From Spirochaetia bacterium (GTDB taxonomy: Bacteria > Spirochaetota > Spirochaetia > CADAEX01): a stretch of 64,000 nucleotides of DNA. Position numbers and translations under genes: made by a program. The notes beneath the pieces are model-generated. The model did not search any database, was not told the DNA's origin, and saw nothing but the letters and a program-made list of their open reading frames with translations. The stretch covers positions 54,209-118,208 of the forward strand of contig JAFSOR010000017.1 of assembly GCA_017446885.1 (NCBI GenBank), written 5' to 3'. Numbering within the stretch: position 1 is the first letter of the stretch; every line of letters begins with the position of its first letter. Of the stretch, positions 45,662 to 53,850 are shown one piece after another.

Positions 45662-46723
45662 TTAACGAATAGGTTCATACCAGCGGTTCTGGTAGTTCAG
45701 AATATTGGAGAATGGCACTGTTCCCCCTATGTAAGGAGTGATGATATTGATATCGCTTCCGCCGGCAGCTTTGACCATCCGCTGGACGCTGTCGTCCCAA
45801 GGATGCCGTGCCAGCCTGAATGTGCCCCAGTGGATAGGGACGACATGCTTTGCTCCAACCGCTTTGGCAGCATCGAAGGACTCTTCCGGCTTCATGTGCA
45901 CCGACGGCCAGCGGATGTCGTACTGCCCCGCCTCTATAAAGGCCAGATCAAAGCTGCCGTACTTTGCCCCTATGCGCTGGAAATGGTCATCCCATCCGCT
46001 GTCGCCGCTCTCAAAGATTCTGTATTTCCCGTCTGACAGCACCCAGGATGTCCACAGGGTCTCGAAGCGGTCGGAAAGAGTCCTGCCCGAAAAATGGCGG
46101 GCCGGGGTGCAGGCTATATCAATGCCTTCTATATGGATTTCCTCCCACCAGGCCATGTTGGTGATTTTATCCTCTGCTACCCCGAACTTTTTCAGGCGTC
46201 TTTCAACACCCAGGGGGCACACATATTTTTTGACTTTGGAATCCAGCTTCTTTATTGTCTTTTTGTCCAGATGGTCGTAGTGATCATGGGTTATTACGAG
46301 TATGTCGATTTCCGGCAGGTCATTGACAGCGCAGGGTGGCGGGGTAAACCGCTTTGGCCCTGCAAACTGCACAGGAGAGGAACGCTTACTGAAAACCGGG
46401 TCGAAAAGGATATTTTTTCCATCCATCTGCAGGAGCAGTGTGGAGTGTCCGAACCAGGTGAAGAACAGCTCTCCTCCTGTGGTTTCGCCGGTGAAATCTG
46501 GGGTCTTTAAGGGAAGCTGGTTTTCCGGTATGACCTCTTTGTCTGAAAGAGCCCAGACTGGGGCATCTTTCGGGATATCTTTCAGCAGTATGAACTCGTG
46601 TTCATTGTGGAAAATCTTGCCGTCGTAATTGGAAGAGCGTTCTGCATAATCGGATGTACCTGCAGAAATCAAGCAGGGGAGGAGCAGAAGCCATGTCATA
46701 AATAGTAAATGCTTTTTTCTCAT
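45662..46723 (-). CDS. Secreted MBL-fold hydrolase, NAPE-PLD/RomA-like
   Basis: A metallo-beta-lactamase-fold protein of about 353 residues. The start at 46723 has AAGGTGG 7 bases upstream and gives a signal peptide (MRKKHLLFMTWLLLLP); an in-frame ATG at 46738 lacks a ribosome binding site. Metal ligands are in THDHYDHLD near residue 145 and in ARHFSG, GDSGWDDHF and PIHWGTF. The fold resembles N-acyl-phosphatidylethanolamine phospholipase D; the substrate is unknown. It sits downstream of the trpB2 terminator. Confidence 0.82.
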   Translation of the reverse strand: MRKKHLLFMTWLLLLPCLISAGTSDYAERSSNYDGKIFHNEHEFILLKDIPKDAPVWALSDKEVIPENQLPLKTPDFTGETTGGELFFTWFGHSTLLLQMDGKNILFDPVFSKRSSPVQFAGPKRFTPPPCAVNDLPEIDILVITHDHYDHLDKKTIKKLDSKVKKYVCPLGVERRLKKFGVAEDKITNMAWWEEIHIEGIDIACTPARHFSGRTLSDRFETLWTSWVLSDGKYRIFESGDSGWDDHFQRIGAKYGSFDLAFIEAGQYDIRWPSVHMKPEESFDAAKAVGAKHVVPIHWGTFRLARHPWDDSVQRMVKAAGGSDINIITPYIGGTVPFSNILNYQNRWYEPIR

Positions 46724-46749
46724 GTCACCCACCTTCATGATTTTTTTTC

Positions 46750-46780
46750 AAAAAAACCCTGTGCCATTGCTGACACAGGG
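46750..46780 (-). terminator. Terminator after trpB2
   Basis: On the minus strand a stem of CCCTGTG/CACAGGG (46757-46763 with 46774-46780) is followed by seven T (46756-46750). It lies 29 bp downstream of the trpB2 stop. Confidence 0.85.
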
Positions 46781-46808
46781 AACATATCTTTAAAGGAGAA
46801 TTGAAAAA

Positions 46809-48179
46809 TCAGAATTTAGGAAGGGCGTCGAAGCCTCTCTTCAGGTCTGCATCGGTCGGGATGTAATCGCTCATCACGCCGTCGTTGTACTTCTGGTATG
46901 CAACCAGGTCGAAGTATCCAGTTCCTGTAAGGCCGAATACGATTGTCTTTTCCTCGCCGGTCTCTTTGCACTTAAGAGCCTCGTCTATAGCTACGCGGAT
47001 AGCGTGTGCACTTTCAGGTGCAGGAAGAATTCCCTCGACCCGTGCAAACTGCTCTGCTGCCTGGAATACAGATGTCTGCTCAACAGCCCGGGCTTCCATA
47101 AGCTTGTCGTCATACAGCTGGGAAAGTACAGAGCTCATGCCGTGGTAGCGGAGTCCGCCTGCATGGTTTGCAGATGGAATGAACTCGGAACCCAGTGTGT
47201 ACATCTTTGCCAGTGGGCAAACATGGCCGGTGTCGCAGAAGTCGTATGCATATACACCGCGGGTAAAACTTGGGCATGATGCAGGCTCTACTGCGATAAT
47301 CTGATAGTCGGCCTCGCCGCGGAGCTTTTTACCCATGAATGGAGAGATAAGTCCACCCAGGTTGGAACCACCGCCGGCACAGCCTATGATCATGTCGGGT
47401 TTTACGCCGTATTTGTCCAAAGCTGTCATTGTCTCAAGTCCGATAACTGACTGGTGCAGAAGTACCTGAGAGAGTACGCTTCCAAGAACATAGCGGTAGC
47501 CTTCCTGTGTTGTTGCAGCCTCGACAGCTTCGGAGATAGCACATCCCAAGCTTCCAGTGGTGCCGGGGAACTGCTTTAAGATAGCCCTTCCTACATTGGT
47601 TGTGTCGGATGGAGAAGGGGTAACCTTTGCTCCGTAAGTCCGCATAACCTCGCGGCGGAACGGTTTCTGCTCGTAGGAAACCTTTACCATATAGACCTGA
47701 CAGTCCAGGCCGAAATATGAACATGCCATGGAAAGAGCTGTTCCCCACTGACCTGCTCCTGTCTCGGTGGTCACACCCTTGAGACCCTGCTTCTTTGCAT
47801 AGTAGGCCTGGGCGATGGCGGAGTTCAGCTTATGGCTTCCCGAGGTGTTGTTTCCCTCGAATTTATAGTAGATCTTTGCAGGGGTTCCCAGCTGCTTTTC
47901 AAGGCAGTAAGCTCTTACTAATGGGGATGGCCGGTACATCTTGTAGAAGTTCCGGATTTCCTCTGGAATCTCGATATATGGAGTGGTGTCGTCCAGCTCC
48001 TGTTTTGCCAGCTCCTCGCAGAAAATAGGGGTAAGCTCCTCAAGCTTAAGCGGCTGATGTGTGCCAGGGTGGAGCAGTGGTGCCGGCTTGTTCTTCATAT
48101 CTGCACGGAGATTATACCAGCTCTTTGGCATCTCGCTTTCTTCAAGATAGATTTTATAAGGGATTTCATTTTTGCTCAT
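46809..48179 (-). CDS. trpB: TrpB2-type tryptophan synthase beta-like protein
   Basis: A PLP enzyme of 456 residues in the TrpB2 group, which lacks tight coupling to TrpA. The PLP lysine is in NTSGSHKLNSA near residue 114, with ETGAGQWGTALS and CAGGGSNLGG (phosphate loop) further on. It can condense indole with serine to give tryptophan. No trpA or other trp gene is nearby, so indole salvage or another serine/indole reaction is possible. A strong hairpin lies just upstream of its ribosome binding site, and a terminator follows the gene. Confidence 0.9.
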   Translation of the reverse strand: MSKNEIPYKIYLEESEMPKSWYNLRADMKNKPAPLLHPGTHQPLKLEELTPIFCEELAKQELDDTTPYIEIPEEIRNFYKMYRPSPLVRAYCLEKQLGTPAKIYYKFEGNNTSGSHKLNSAIAQAYYAKKQGLKGVTTETGAGQWGTALSMACSYFGLDCQVYMVKVSYEQKPFRREVMRTYGAKVTPSPSDTTNVGRAILKQFPGTTGSLGCAISEAVEAATTQEGYRYVLGSVLSQVLLHQSVIGLETMTALDKYGVKPDMIIGCAGGGSNLGGLISPFMGKKLRGEADYQIIAVEPASCPSFTRGVYAYDFCDTGHVCPLAKMYTLGSEFIPSANHAGGLRYHGMSSVLSQLYDDKLMEARAVEQTSVFQAAEQFARVEGILPAPESAHAIRVAIDEALKCKETGEEKTIVFGLTGTGYFDLVAYQKYNDGVMSDYIPTDADLKRGFDALPKF

Positions 48180-48191
48180 AAGACTCTATAA

Positions 48192-48251
48192 CCTCCTTGT
48201 TCTTATGGATAGAAACACAATAGCATGTTTTGTTTCTATGTGCAAGAACAA
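48192..48251 (-). promoter_or_regulatory. Hairpin leader next to the trpB2 ribosome binding site
   Basis: On the minus strand TTGTTCTT pairs with AAGAACAA and, inside it, ATAGAAACA with TGTTTCTAT: 17 base pairs with a 4-base internal loop (48197-48251). The AAGGAGG ribosome binding site (48192-48198) overlaps the base of the stem. It could act as an operator or as RNA that masks the ribosome binding site. No tryptophan-rich leader peptide is visible. Confidence 0.5.
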
Positions 48252-48300
48252 AAATGAAAAATTTTTAAACTTTTTTATAAATCATTGCAATGTAAAAAGA

Positions 48301-48306
48301 TATAAT
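48301..48306 (+). promoter_or_regulatory. -10 element for the 6S-like RNA
   Basis: A perfect TATAAT lies 6-7 bases before the first paired bases of the structured RNA, pointing along the plus strand. The -35 region is AT-rich and weak. Confidence 0.5.
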
Positions 48307-48311
48307 AAAAC

Positions 48312-48436
48312 AATGGGCAGATAAACACACCCCTCGATTGGCGTGTACCCCGTAGACAAGCAAAAGACAGACTTCGTCCTGTCTATGCTTGTTGCTACGG
48401 AGCACGATATCTTCGGGGTATGTTTTCTGCCCCTGT
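48312..48436 (+). ncRNA. ssrS: Structured RNA, 6S RNA (ssrS) candidate
   Basis: About 125 bases form one long rod. GGGCAGA (48315-48321) pairs with TCTGCCC (48426-48432), AAACA with TGTTT, and ACCCC with GGGGT. A central bubble (about 48334-48349 and 48401-48414) separates these from an upper stem: CCGTAG/CTACGG, ACAAGCA/TGCTTGT, AGACAG/CTGTCT, closed by a small TTCG-type loop. A closing stem, a central bubble and a long upper hairpin are the layout of 6S RNA, which binds sigma-70 RNA polymerase. It is shorter than the usual 6S, so this remains a candidate. This also fills the 340 bp gap between trpB2 and the next gene. Confidence 0.55.
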
Positions 48437-48468
48437 GTTATGCATCTTGTTTTTGCATTGTAATATAT

Positions 48469-48495
48469 AAAAAACGGCAGAGCCTGAGCTCTGCC
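48469..48495 (-). terminator. Terminator after lipoprotein gene at 48520
   Basis: GGCAGAGC and GCTCTGCC (48476-48483, 48488-48495) form a perfect 8 bp stem with a CTGA loop. On the minus strand it is followed by a T run (48474-48469), so it terminates the lipoprotein transcript. Confidence 0.85.
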
Positions 48496-48519
48496 TGAAT
48501 CAATTATGCGCAATAAAAA

Positions 48520-49053
48520 TTATTTTTTAGTAAAGGTGTCACCCATTGCAGTGAACGACCCATTAGTTATTGTTAACTCTACTGGACCTGGGGTATTGGT
48601 ATCCCATGCGCTGGTTTCTTCATTCCATTCATGAGTTGGAGTTATAGTTGCTGTACCATTGCTATAATTTCCTGAATTAAGGGTAAATGTTCCCTTGTTA
48701 TCTGGGTGTTCTTTTTTCTTAGAATCATCAACAGCTCCAGTAGATTTATTAATATAAATTTTTCTCTGAGTCTTTACCCAGGTATTATTGGTAAATAGAT
48801 AAACAGCATCAATTTTCTTTTTTGTATATTCAACACCTTCTATTGTTGATGTTTCAGTTTCTGTCCTAATATAACATTCACCAATAGTAAGACCAGAGAA
48901 TTCAGCTGGAAGATAAGGTTCAAGGGCTACAGAATTGTTCCCGCCGCCATTATCACCACCACTGGAGCTTCCACCGCCGCCTGAATCACAGCCGGCCAGG
49001 AAGAATACAACGCAAAGAGCTAAAAGGATAAAAAGTAAATGCTTTGTTTTCAT
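48520..49053 (-). CDS. Lipoprotein of a small paralogous family, unknown function
   Basis: A 177-residue lipoprotein (lipobox LAGC, Cys22) followed by a Gly/Ser-rich linker and a beta-rich domain. It is clearly related to the protein at 52518-53042: shared blocks are EPYLP.EF, YLF....WVKT and KIYIN.ST. I recognise no known family. An AAGGAGG lies upstream of ATG 49053. The IS element begins 84 bp upstream of this start, so expression could be affected by it. Confidence 0.75.
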   Translation of the reverse strand: MKTKHLLFILLALCVVFFLAGCDSGGGGSSSGGDNGGGNNSVALEPYLPAEFSGLTIGECYIRTETETSTIEGVEYTKKKIDAVYLFTNNTWVKTQRKIYINKSTGAVDDSKKKEHPDNKGTFTLNSGNYSNGTATITPTHEWNEETSAWDTNTPGPVELTITNGSFTAMGDTFTKK

Positions 49054-49231
49054 AAAAACAAGCCTCCTTGTAAATGTTTTTAAAATCTACTTTAAAGATA
49101 CCCCCCATGCCGAATTGTCAAGGGAAAATATGTCCTTGTAGTGCTATTAATAAAGTAGACACAGAGGGGGTAAAAGTAGACACAAAGAAAAGAAAAGTAT
49201 ACACAAGAGAATAAGGAGAAGGAGAAAAGAA

Positions 49232-49591
49232 ATGAAGTATACGAAGCAGGAGCGGCTTGAGATAGGCAAGGAGATATATACCCATAATATCTCTGTCTAT
49301 GTGGCAGCAGAGAAGTATGGCATAGATCCTACCACGGCGAGGGGTTACATGAGGATGTACAGGGATATCAATGCACTGCCTCCGGTGGCTGACAATGCAG
49401 GGAGCGCAAAGCCTGCACCGAGGAGAAGGATAGACTACTCTGACCTTGAGGGGCTGACCAAGGAACAGCTGGTGGACGAGGTGATCAGGGCACGGGCGGA
49501 GGCCGAACGGGCAAAAAAAGGGTACACAGTACAGGAAGGAGGTGGTGCGGGAAAGGAATTCATCAGTTTAAGCAATCAGAGTTCGAGATAG
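49232..49591 (+). CDS. IS3-family transposase OrfA
   Basis: A 119-residue helix-turn-helix protein (YTKQERLEIGKEIY, with VYVAAEKYGIDPTTARGYMRMY as the recognition part) and a coiled-coil-like C-terminal segment ending QLVDEVIRARAEAERAKK. A run of seven A then G at 49513-49520 is the usual slippery site for a -1 frameshift into OrfB. AAGGAG precedes ATG 49232. Confidence 0.8.
   Translation: MKYTKQERLEIGKEIYTHNISVYVAAEKYGIDPTTARGYMRMYRDINALPPVADNAGSAKPAPRRRIDYSDLEGLTKEQLVDEVIRARAEAERAKKGYTVQEGGGAGKEFISLSNQSSR
49513..49520 (+). other. Slippery site for -1 frameshift (OrfA to OrfAB)
   Basis: GCAAAAAAAG reads GCA AAA AAA in the OrfA frame. Slipping back one base enters the OrfB frame, which is open from there to 50319. 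Such A-rich heptamers drive OrfAB production in IS3 elements. Confidence 0.7.
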
Positions 49592-49596
49592 CATAT

Positions 49597-50459
49597 ATGC
49601 TGGCCTCCGACTTCACCGTCAAGAGAGTATGCAGGGTCATAGGCATAAACAGGTCAGGGTTTTACAAGTGGCGCAGGCGAAGGATGACACCCACAGAGCG
49701 GCAGAAGAGGAGGCTCGAGGATATAGAGCTGTTCAGGGAGTACCACGGCATGTACCCCACCCATGGATACCGCTGGCTGAGGGCAAAGATAGAGCTTGAC
49801 CTTGGGATCAGGTACAGCGACAACTATGCCCAGAGGGTCTGCCGGTACGCAGGCATAAGGAGCATTTCGAAGAGGTTCAAGAAGTACAAGAGCTCGGACA
49901 GGTGGAAGACCTACCCAAACCTCCTGTTCGCGGACCTTTCCATCACCTCGCCCCTCCAGGTCGTGGTGAGCGACATGACAGCCTTCAAGGTCGGCACGGC
50001 ATACTACGAGCTCACGCTCTACATGGACCTGTTCAACAACGAGATTGCGGCCTATGCCCTGTCGGAGAAGCGTGGGGACAGACAGACATACATCGACGGC
50101 CTGGACGGCATAATAGGCAGGAAGAAGGCTTCCGGAGACTTGACGACAGTCCTGCATACGGACCAGGGCACGGTCTATGCCTCCAAGAACTTCAACGAAC
50201 TGGCACAGCTGAACGGCATACTTCACTCGATGTCCAGAGCAGGCACCCCACCGACAACGGCTGGATGGAGGCAGTCAACGGCTGGCTCAAGGAAGAGCTG
50301 TTCAATGATTTCCACATAAAGGAGTCTGATGACGTGAGGAAATCTGTGGAGGAATACATTTTCTTCTTCAACAACGAGAGGCCTGCTTACGCCTTGGATT
50401 ATTTGACCCCGAGGCAGTTCAAGGAGAAATATTATGGTACTGTGTCTACTTTCTGTTGA
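49597..50459 (+). pseudogene. IS3-family transposase OrfB, frameshifted
   Basis: An rve-type integrase of the IS3/IS150 group. The helical start (DFTVKRVCRVIGINRSGFYKW) and the first two catalytic Asp (VVVSDMTAF, VLHTDQGTVY) are in the first frame, which then goes astray at a run of four C (50246-50249). The expected continuation, TDNGWMEAVNGWLKEEL with the catalytic Glu and the tail VSTFC, is in the next frame and ends at 50459. One lost C explains it. Catalysis would fail unless the base is restored or is a sequencing error. Confidence 0.8.
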
Positions 50460-50582
50460 CTAGTGCAGCTCCGTAAAAATATGTATTTACGTTAAAAAAT
50501 AGAGTATAATAGTTGACAAATGATACATTTTTCAGTTATCATTCCATAAAAATCCGTACATATGTAAAAAAGAGGAGCAGGA

Positions 50583-51878
50583 ATGAGCGGTATACAGGCA
50601 GATAGAAGCAGATATCTTAAGAAGCTTATCTCAAAAAAACAGAATGGCCTTATAAAAGTTGTTACTGGAATCAGAAGGAGTGGAAAATCGTTTTTGCTTT
50701 TTAAATTATATAAGCAATGGCTTTTGGAGTCTGGTGTTGCCCCTGATCATATTATCTGTGTCCAACTTGATGATGACGCATTTATCGCATACCGCAATCC
50801 TATAGCCCTTGGAGAGTATATCCGCAGCCAGCTTGCAGATGACGGCCAGTATTATGTCCTGATAGACGAGATTCAATTCTGCAAAAAAATAAAAAACCCA
50901 CACCTGGAAGGGGATTATATAACGTTTTATGAGGTTCTTAATGGACTTCTGCACCGGCATAATGTCGATACCTACGTGACAGGCAGCAATTCACGTATGC
51001 TTACTACAGATATTCTTACCGAGTTCAGGGGAAGGGGGGATGAAATCCAGATGTATCCGCTGACTTTCGAAGAGTATCGCATGGTTTCTGGAAAGGAATA
51101 TAATGATGCCCTTTCCGAGTATCTGGTGTATGGGGGAATGCCATATTTATGCCATCTGGATTCTGATGAGGATAAATCTTCGTATCTGAAATCGCTTTTT
51201 ACGGAAATATATCTTAAAGATATAATTGAACGCAATGATATCCAGAATACTCACGAGCTTGATATCTTGATGAATGTATTAGCCTCTGCCATAGGTTCTT
51301 TTACTAATCCGTCCAGGATATCAGATACTTTTAAAAGCAATTTGAAGCTGACTTATGACCCCAAGACAGTTGCAAAGCATATCAAATATCTTAAAGAATC
51401 ATTTGTTATTGAAGAGGCTGAGCGCTATGATCTCAAAGGTCGCAGATATATCGGAGCAAATTCAAAATACTATTTTTCTGATGTGGGGCTTCGCAATGCA
51501 AGGATAGGGTTTCGGCAGCAGGAGATTACTCATATTATGGAAAACCTTGTGTATAATGAGCTCATTGCCAGGGATTTTCTTGTGGATGTTGGAATTGTGG
51601 AGCTGAACAGCAGGAATGAACAGGGAAAGAGTATCCAGAAACAACTTGAGGTTGACTTTGTGGCAAAAAAGGGAGGCAGGACATATTATATCCAGTCTGC
51701 ATTCTCTATGACTGATCCTGAAAAAGCACAGCAGGAGCTGATGCCGCTTAAGCATATCAGGGATTCTTTTCAGAAGATTATCATCTCTTATGACCTTGTA
51801 AAGCAGTATTATGATGAAGATGGCTTTTTAAATATATCGCTTAAGGATTTTCTTTCTGGCGAATCGCCTCTGCAATAA
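50583..51878 (+). CDS. AAA ATPase with DUF4143
   Basis: A 431-residue AAA_14 protein: Walker A GIRRSGKS near residue 35, Walker B YVLIDEIQF near residue 98, a sensor-like TGSNSRML, and a C-terminal DUF4143 nuclease-like region with LEVDFVAKKGGRTYYIQ. Such proteins occur widely in gut anaerobes, often in mobile or defence contexts; the function is unknown. It directly follows the IS element and is separated from the neighbouring lipoproteins by a terminator, so it may be foreign to the original lipoprotein group. Confidence 0.85.
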   Translation: MSGIQADRSRYLKKLISKKQNGLIKVVTGIRRSGKSFLLFKLYKQWLLESGVAPDHIICVQLDDDAFIAYRNPIALGEYIRSQLADDGQYYVLIDEIQFCKKIKNPHLEGDYITFYEVLNGLLHRHNVDTYVTGSNSRMLTTDILTEFRGRGDEIQMYPLTFEEYRMVSGKEYNDALSEYLVYGGMPYLCHLDSDEDKSSYLKSLFTEIYLKDIIERNDIQNTHELDILMNVLASAIGSFTNPSRISDTFKSNLKLTYDPKTVAKHIKYLKESFVIEEAERYDLKGRRYIGANSKYYFSDVGLRNARIGFRQQEITHIMENLVYNELIARDFLVDVGIVELNSRNEQGKSIQKQLEVDFVAKKGGRTYYIQSAFSMTDPEKAQQELMPLKHIRDSFQKIIISYDLVKQYYDEDGFLNISLKDFLSGESPLQ

Positions 51879-51902
51879 AAAAGGCAGGATTTTGTCCCTG
51901 CC
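51877..51902 (-). terminator. Terminator after lipoprotein gene at 51926
   Basis: GGCAGG (51883-51888) pairs with CCTGCC within 51896-51902. On the minus strand it is followed by six T (51882-51877), so it terminates the lipoprotein gene upstream of it on that strand. Confidence 0.8.
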
Positions 51903-51925
51903 TGGAGCATGCTGATTTTAAGAAA

Positions 51926-52396
51926 TCACTGTTTTGTGTAGATAAGTCTTCCTGAAATACCAGGTTCAGCCCCATCATCTTCCAGGGTCTTGCCGTCGGC
52001 AGAAAGGGTAGCTGCCCATTTTCCACCTTGTGTCTTCGCATTTATAGTTATTGTCTGGCCGCTTCTGCTCCAGGTTCCGGAATCGCTAAAATTTTTCTTT
52101 CCATAAGGAACAGCATAATCAACTGTAGCTGTGAATTTACCGCTTTTCTCCAGTGTGGTCGAGTCGAAAACAATAGTTTTATAAACATGGGATTTTTGTC
52201 CGCCTACTGTAAATTCAATGCCTTTTCCAGAAATCACTTTAAGGTTTTCGGGGTCTGGAACTGCATTGGTGACAACAAATTTTGCACCTGAGCTACTGGA
52301 GATATTAGAAGAATCGCTGCCGCTGCCGTCGCATCCTGCAAGGATAAACACCAGACAAAAAATTAATAGAACAAAAATCGACTGTTTTGCTTTCAT
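51926..52396 (-). CDS. Small lipoprotein, unknown function
   Basis: A 156-residue lipoprotein (lipobox LAGC, Cys22) with a Ser/Gly/Asp-rich linker to about residue 38 and a beta-rich domain with repeated polar strands. Its signal region resembles the two related lipoproteins at 48520 and 52518, but the domain itself is not obviously the same. No known family is recognised. A GGAGATTT region lies upstream of ATG 52396. Confidence 0.65.
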   Translation of the reverse strand: MKAKQSIFVLLIFCLVFILAGCDGSGSDSSNISSSSGAKFVVTNAVPDPENLKVISGKGIEFTVGGQKSHVYKTIVFDSTTLEKSGKFTATVDYAVPYGKKNFSDSGTWSRSGQTITINAKTQGGKWAATLSADGKTLEDDGAEPGISGRLIYTKQ

Positions 52397-52467
52397 AGAG
52401 CAAATCTCCTATAGAGTTAAATAATCTACTTAAAGTCTACTCCGTAAATAGTGAATCGTCAACAAAT

Positions 52468-52493
52468 AAAAAAGGCAGGATTTATGCCCTGCC
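52468..52493 (-). terminator. Terminator after lipoprotein gene at 52518
   Basis: GGCAGG (52474-52479) pairs with CCTGCC within 52487-52493, followed on the minus strand by a T run. The stem is nearly identical to that at 51877-51902. Confidence 0.8.
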
Positions 52494-52517
52494 TTCCTTT
52501 GTTGCTTAGGATAATTA

Positions 52518-53042
52518 TCAGAACTTCTTGAAAGTATCTGTTCCCTCTTTCAAAGAGCCACTGGTAATGGTAAATGCATCGCTGTCAGAGTCAGCAACCC
52601 AGGCTCCATTCTCCCAGTCGTGGGTAGTGGTGAATGTTCCAGAGCCGTTTGTAGCATCGCCTGTCAGGGTGTATGATCCTTTTTCTTCAGGTATCTTGAC
52701 TGTCTTTGTGTCATCTTTTGCATCAGTGCTTGTGTTGATGTAAATCTTGGTCTCGGTTTTAACCCATGAGTGGTCATCAAACAGGTAGATAACCTCAAGG
52801 TCTTTTTTCACATACTTGGTTCCGTTGATTTTCTCATACTCAAGTTCCAACTTCTTGTACTGGCCATAGACAGTCTGTGTAAATTCACTAGGAAGGTACG
52901 GTTCGACCACTATGCTTGGATAGGGGTCAGTTGTCAGGTCATCGTCATCATCGCTTCCTCCGCTGGAATCACAGCCGAAGAGGAACATCACCAGGCAGAG
53001 GCCTACTAAGAGCCAGCTGCATTTTTTCAGTTTCTCGATCAT
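52518..53042 (-). CDS. Lipoprotein paralogue of the 48520 family
   Basis: A 174-residue lipoprotein (lipobox LFGC, Cys24) with an acidic linker of five consecutive Asp, then a beta-rich domain. It shares VVEPYLPSEF, KKDLEVIYLFDDHSWVKT and KIYIN.STDA blocks with the product of 48520-49053, so the two are paralogues. AAGGAGT lies before ATG 53042. Function is unknown; the extracellular side of a membrane is expected. Confidence 0.75.
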   Translation of the reverse strand: MIEKLKKCSWLLVGLCLVMFLFGCDSSGGSDDDDDLTTDPYPSIVVEPYLPSEFTQTVYGQYKKLELEYEKINGTKYVKKDLEVIYLFDDHSWVKTETKIYINTSTDAKDDTKTVKIPEEKGSYTLTGDATNGSGTFTTTHDWENGAWVADSDSDAFTITSGSLKEGTDTFKKF

Positions 53043-53175
53043 TTTTACTCCTTATCAATAATGATTTTCAATAGGGAGTATATCAGATGGATTTTTTAAG
53101 TCAAATAAAAAAATTGTTATATCTTGTTATAAATTAAAGAGTGACAGATTCAAGGCAATATAATATAATTATAAA

Positions 53176-53850
53176 ATGGACATAAGACATTTTACAGCAA
53201 AAGGGAAGGAGGCAACACTCTACAAAGCTTCTGGACCTGACATGCCGCTTATAATATTGAATAACTATGCAGGGGATGGCAGCTCTGTGGTCAAAGCCAT
53301 GGAACAGTATGGCGGTCTTGAGTGCAATCTGCTGTCGGTAGGCGGCTTGGACTGGGATCATGATATGACCCCCTGGTACTGCCCACCCCTGTCTCCTGAT
53401 GATACTCCTTGTACTGGCGGTGCAGATGAATATCTTGACCTGCTCCTTTCGGAGATAGTTCCCCAGACAAAGGAACTTGTGGCAGGAAATCCTTCTCATG
53501 TAGGGATAGCTGGTTACTCGCTGGCCGGGCTCTTTGCTCTGTATGCCCTTTATAAGTGCAATCTCTTCGATCGGGCAGCCAGTATGTCGGGGTCCCTCTG
53601 GTTTCCTGAGTTCAAGGAATTCTGCCTGAGCCATTCCATGAAGTGCAATCCAGAAAAAATATATCTTTCACTTGGAGATAAGGAGGCAAAGTCCAGGAAT
53701 AAAGTGCTTAAGACAGTACAGGATAATACGGAAGCAATTGCAGCTCATTTCAGGAATTCAGGCCTTGATGTGAAGTGGGAGCTGAACCCTGGCAACCACT
53801 TTAAGGATGCTGCAATCCGCAGTGCCAAGGGGATTATGGAGATTCAATGA
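53176..53850 (+). CDS. Alpha/beta-hydrolase, esterase-like
   Basis: A 224-residue serine hydrolase with the nucleophile elbow GYSLAG near residue 116 and a C-terminal His in PGNHF. It lacks a signal peptide, so it should be cytoplasmic. It belongs to the broad esterase group that includes enterobactin esterases. The stop overlaps the start of the adenylation-domain gene (ATGA), suggesting that it acts on the ester or thioester product of that enzyme; this is inference. Confidence 0.78.
   Translation: MDIRHFTAKGKEATLYKASGPDMPLIILNNYAGDGSSVVKAMEQYGGLECNLLSVGGLDWDHDMTPWYCPPLSPDDTPCTGGADEYLDLLLSEIVPQTKELVAGNPSHVGIAGYSLAGLFALYALYKCNLFDRAASMSGSLWFPEFKEFCLSHSMKCNPEKIYLSLGDKEAKSRNKVLKTVQDNTEAIAAHFRNSGLDVKWELNPGNHFKDAAIRSAKGIMEIQ

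Larger units (their letters stand above)
49137..50467 (+). mobile_element. IS3-family insertion sequence, probably inactive
   Basis: The element is about 1.33 kb with two overlapping reading frames typical of IS3. Imperfect terminal repeats start with TG on both sides and share AAAGTAGACAC: the left end is at 49137 and the right end, read inward on the minus strand, at 50467. The left end contains further copies of AAAGTAGACAC and AAAAGTATACAC just inside, likely transposase sites. I could not identify a clear target duplication. The second frame is broken near 50246. Confidence 0.75.

Noticed and set aside
48312..48436. 6S-like RNA encoded on the minus strand
   Set aside because: The rod is symmetric, but the well-placed TATAAT supports the plus strand.
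49137..50467. Target-site duplication of the IS element
   Set aside because: The 3-base flanks (CCT and GCT) do not match well enough to call a duplication.
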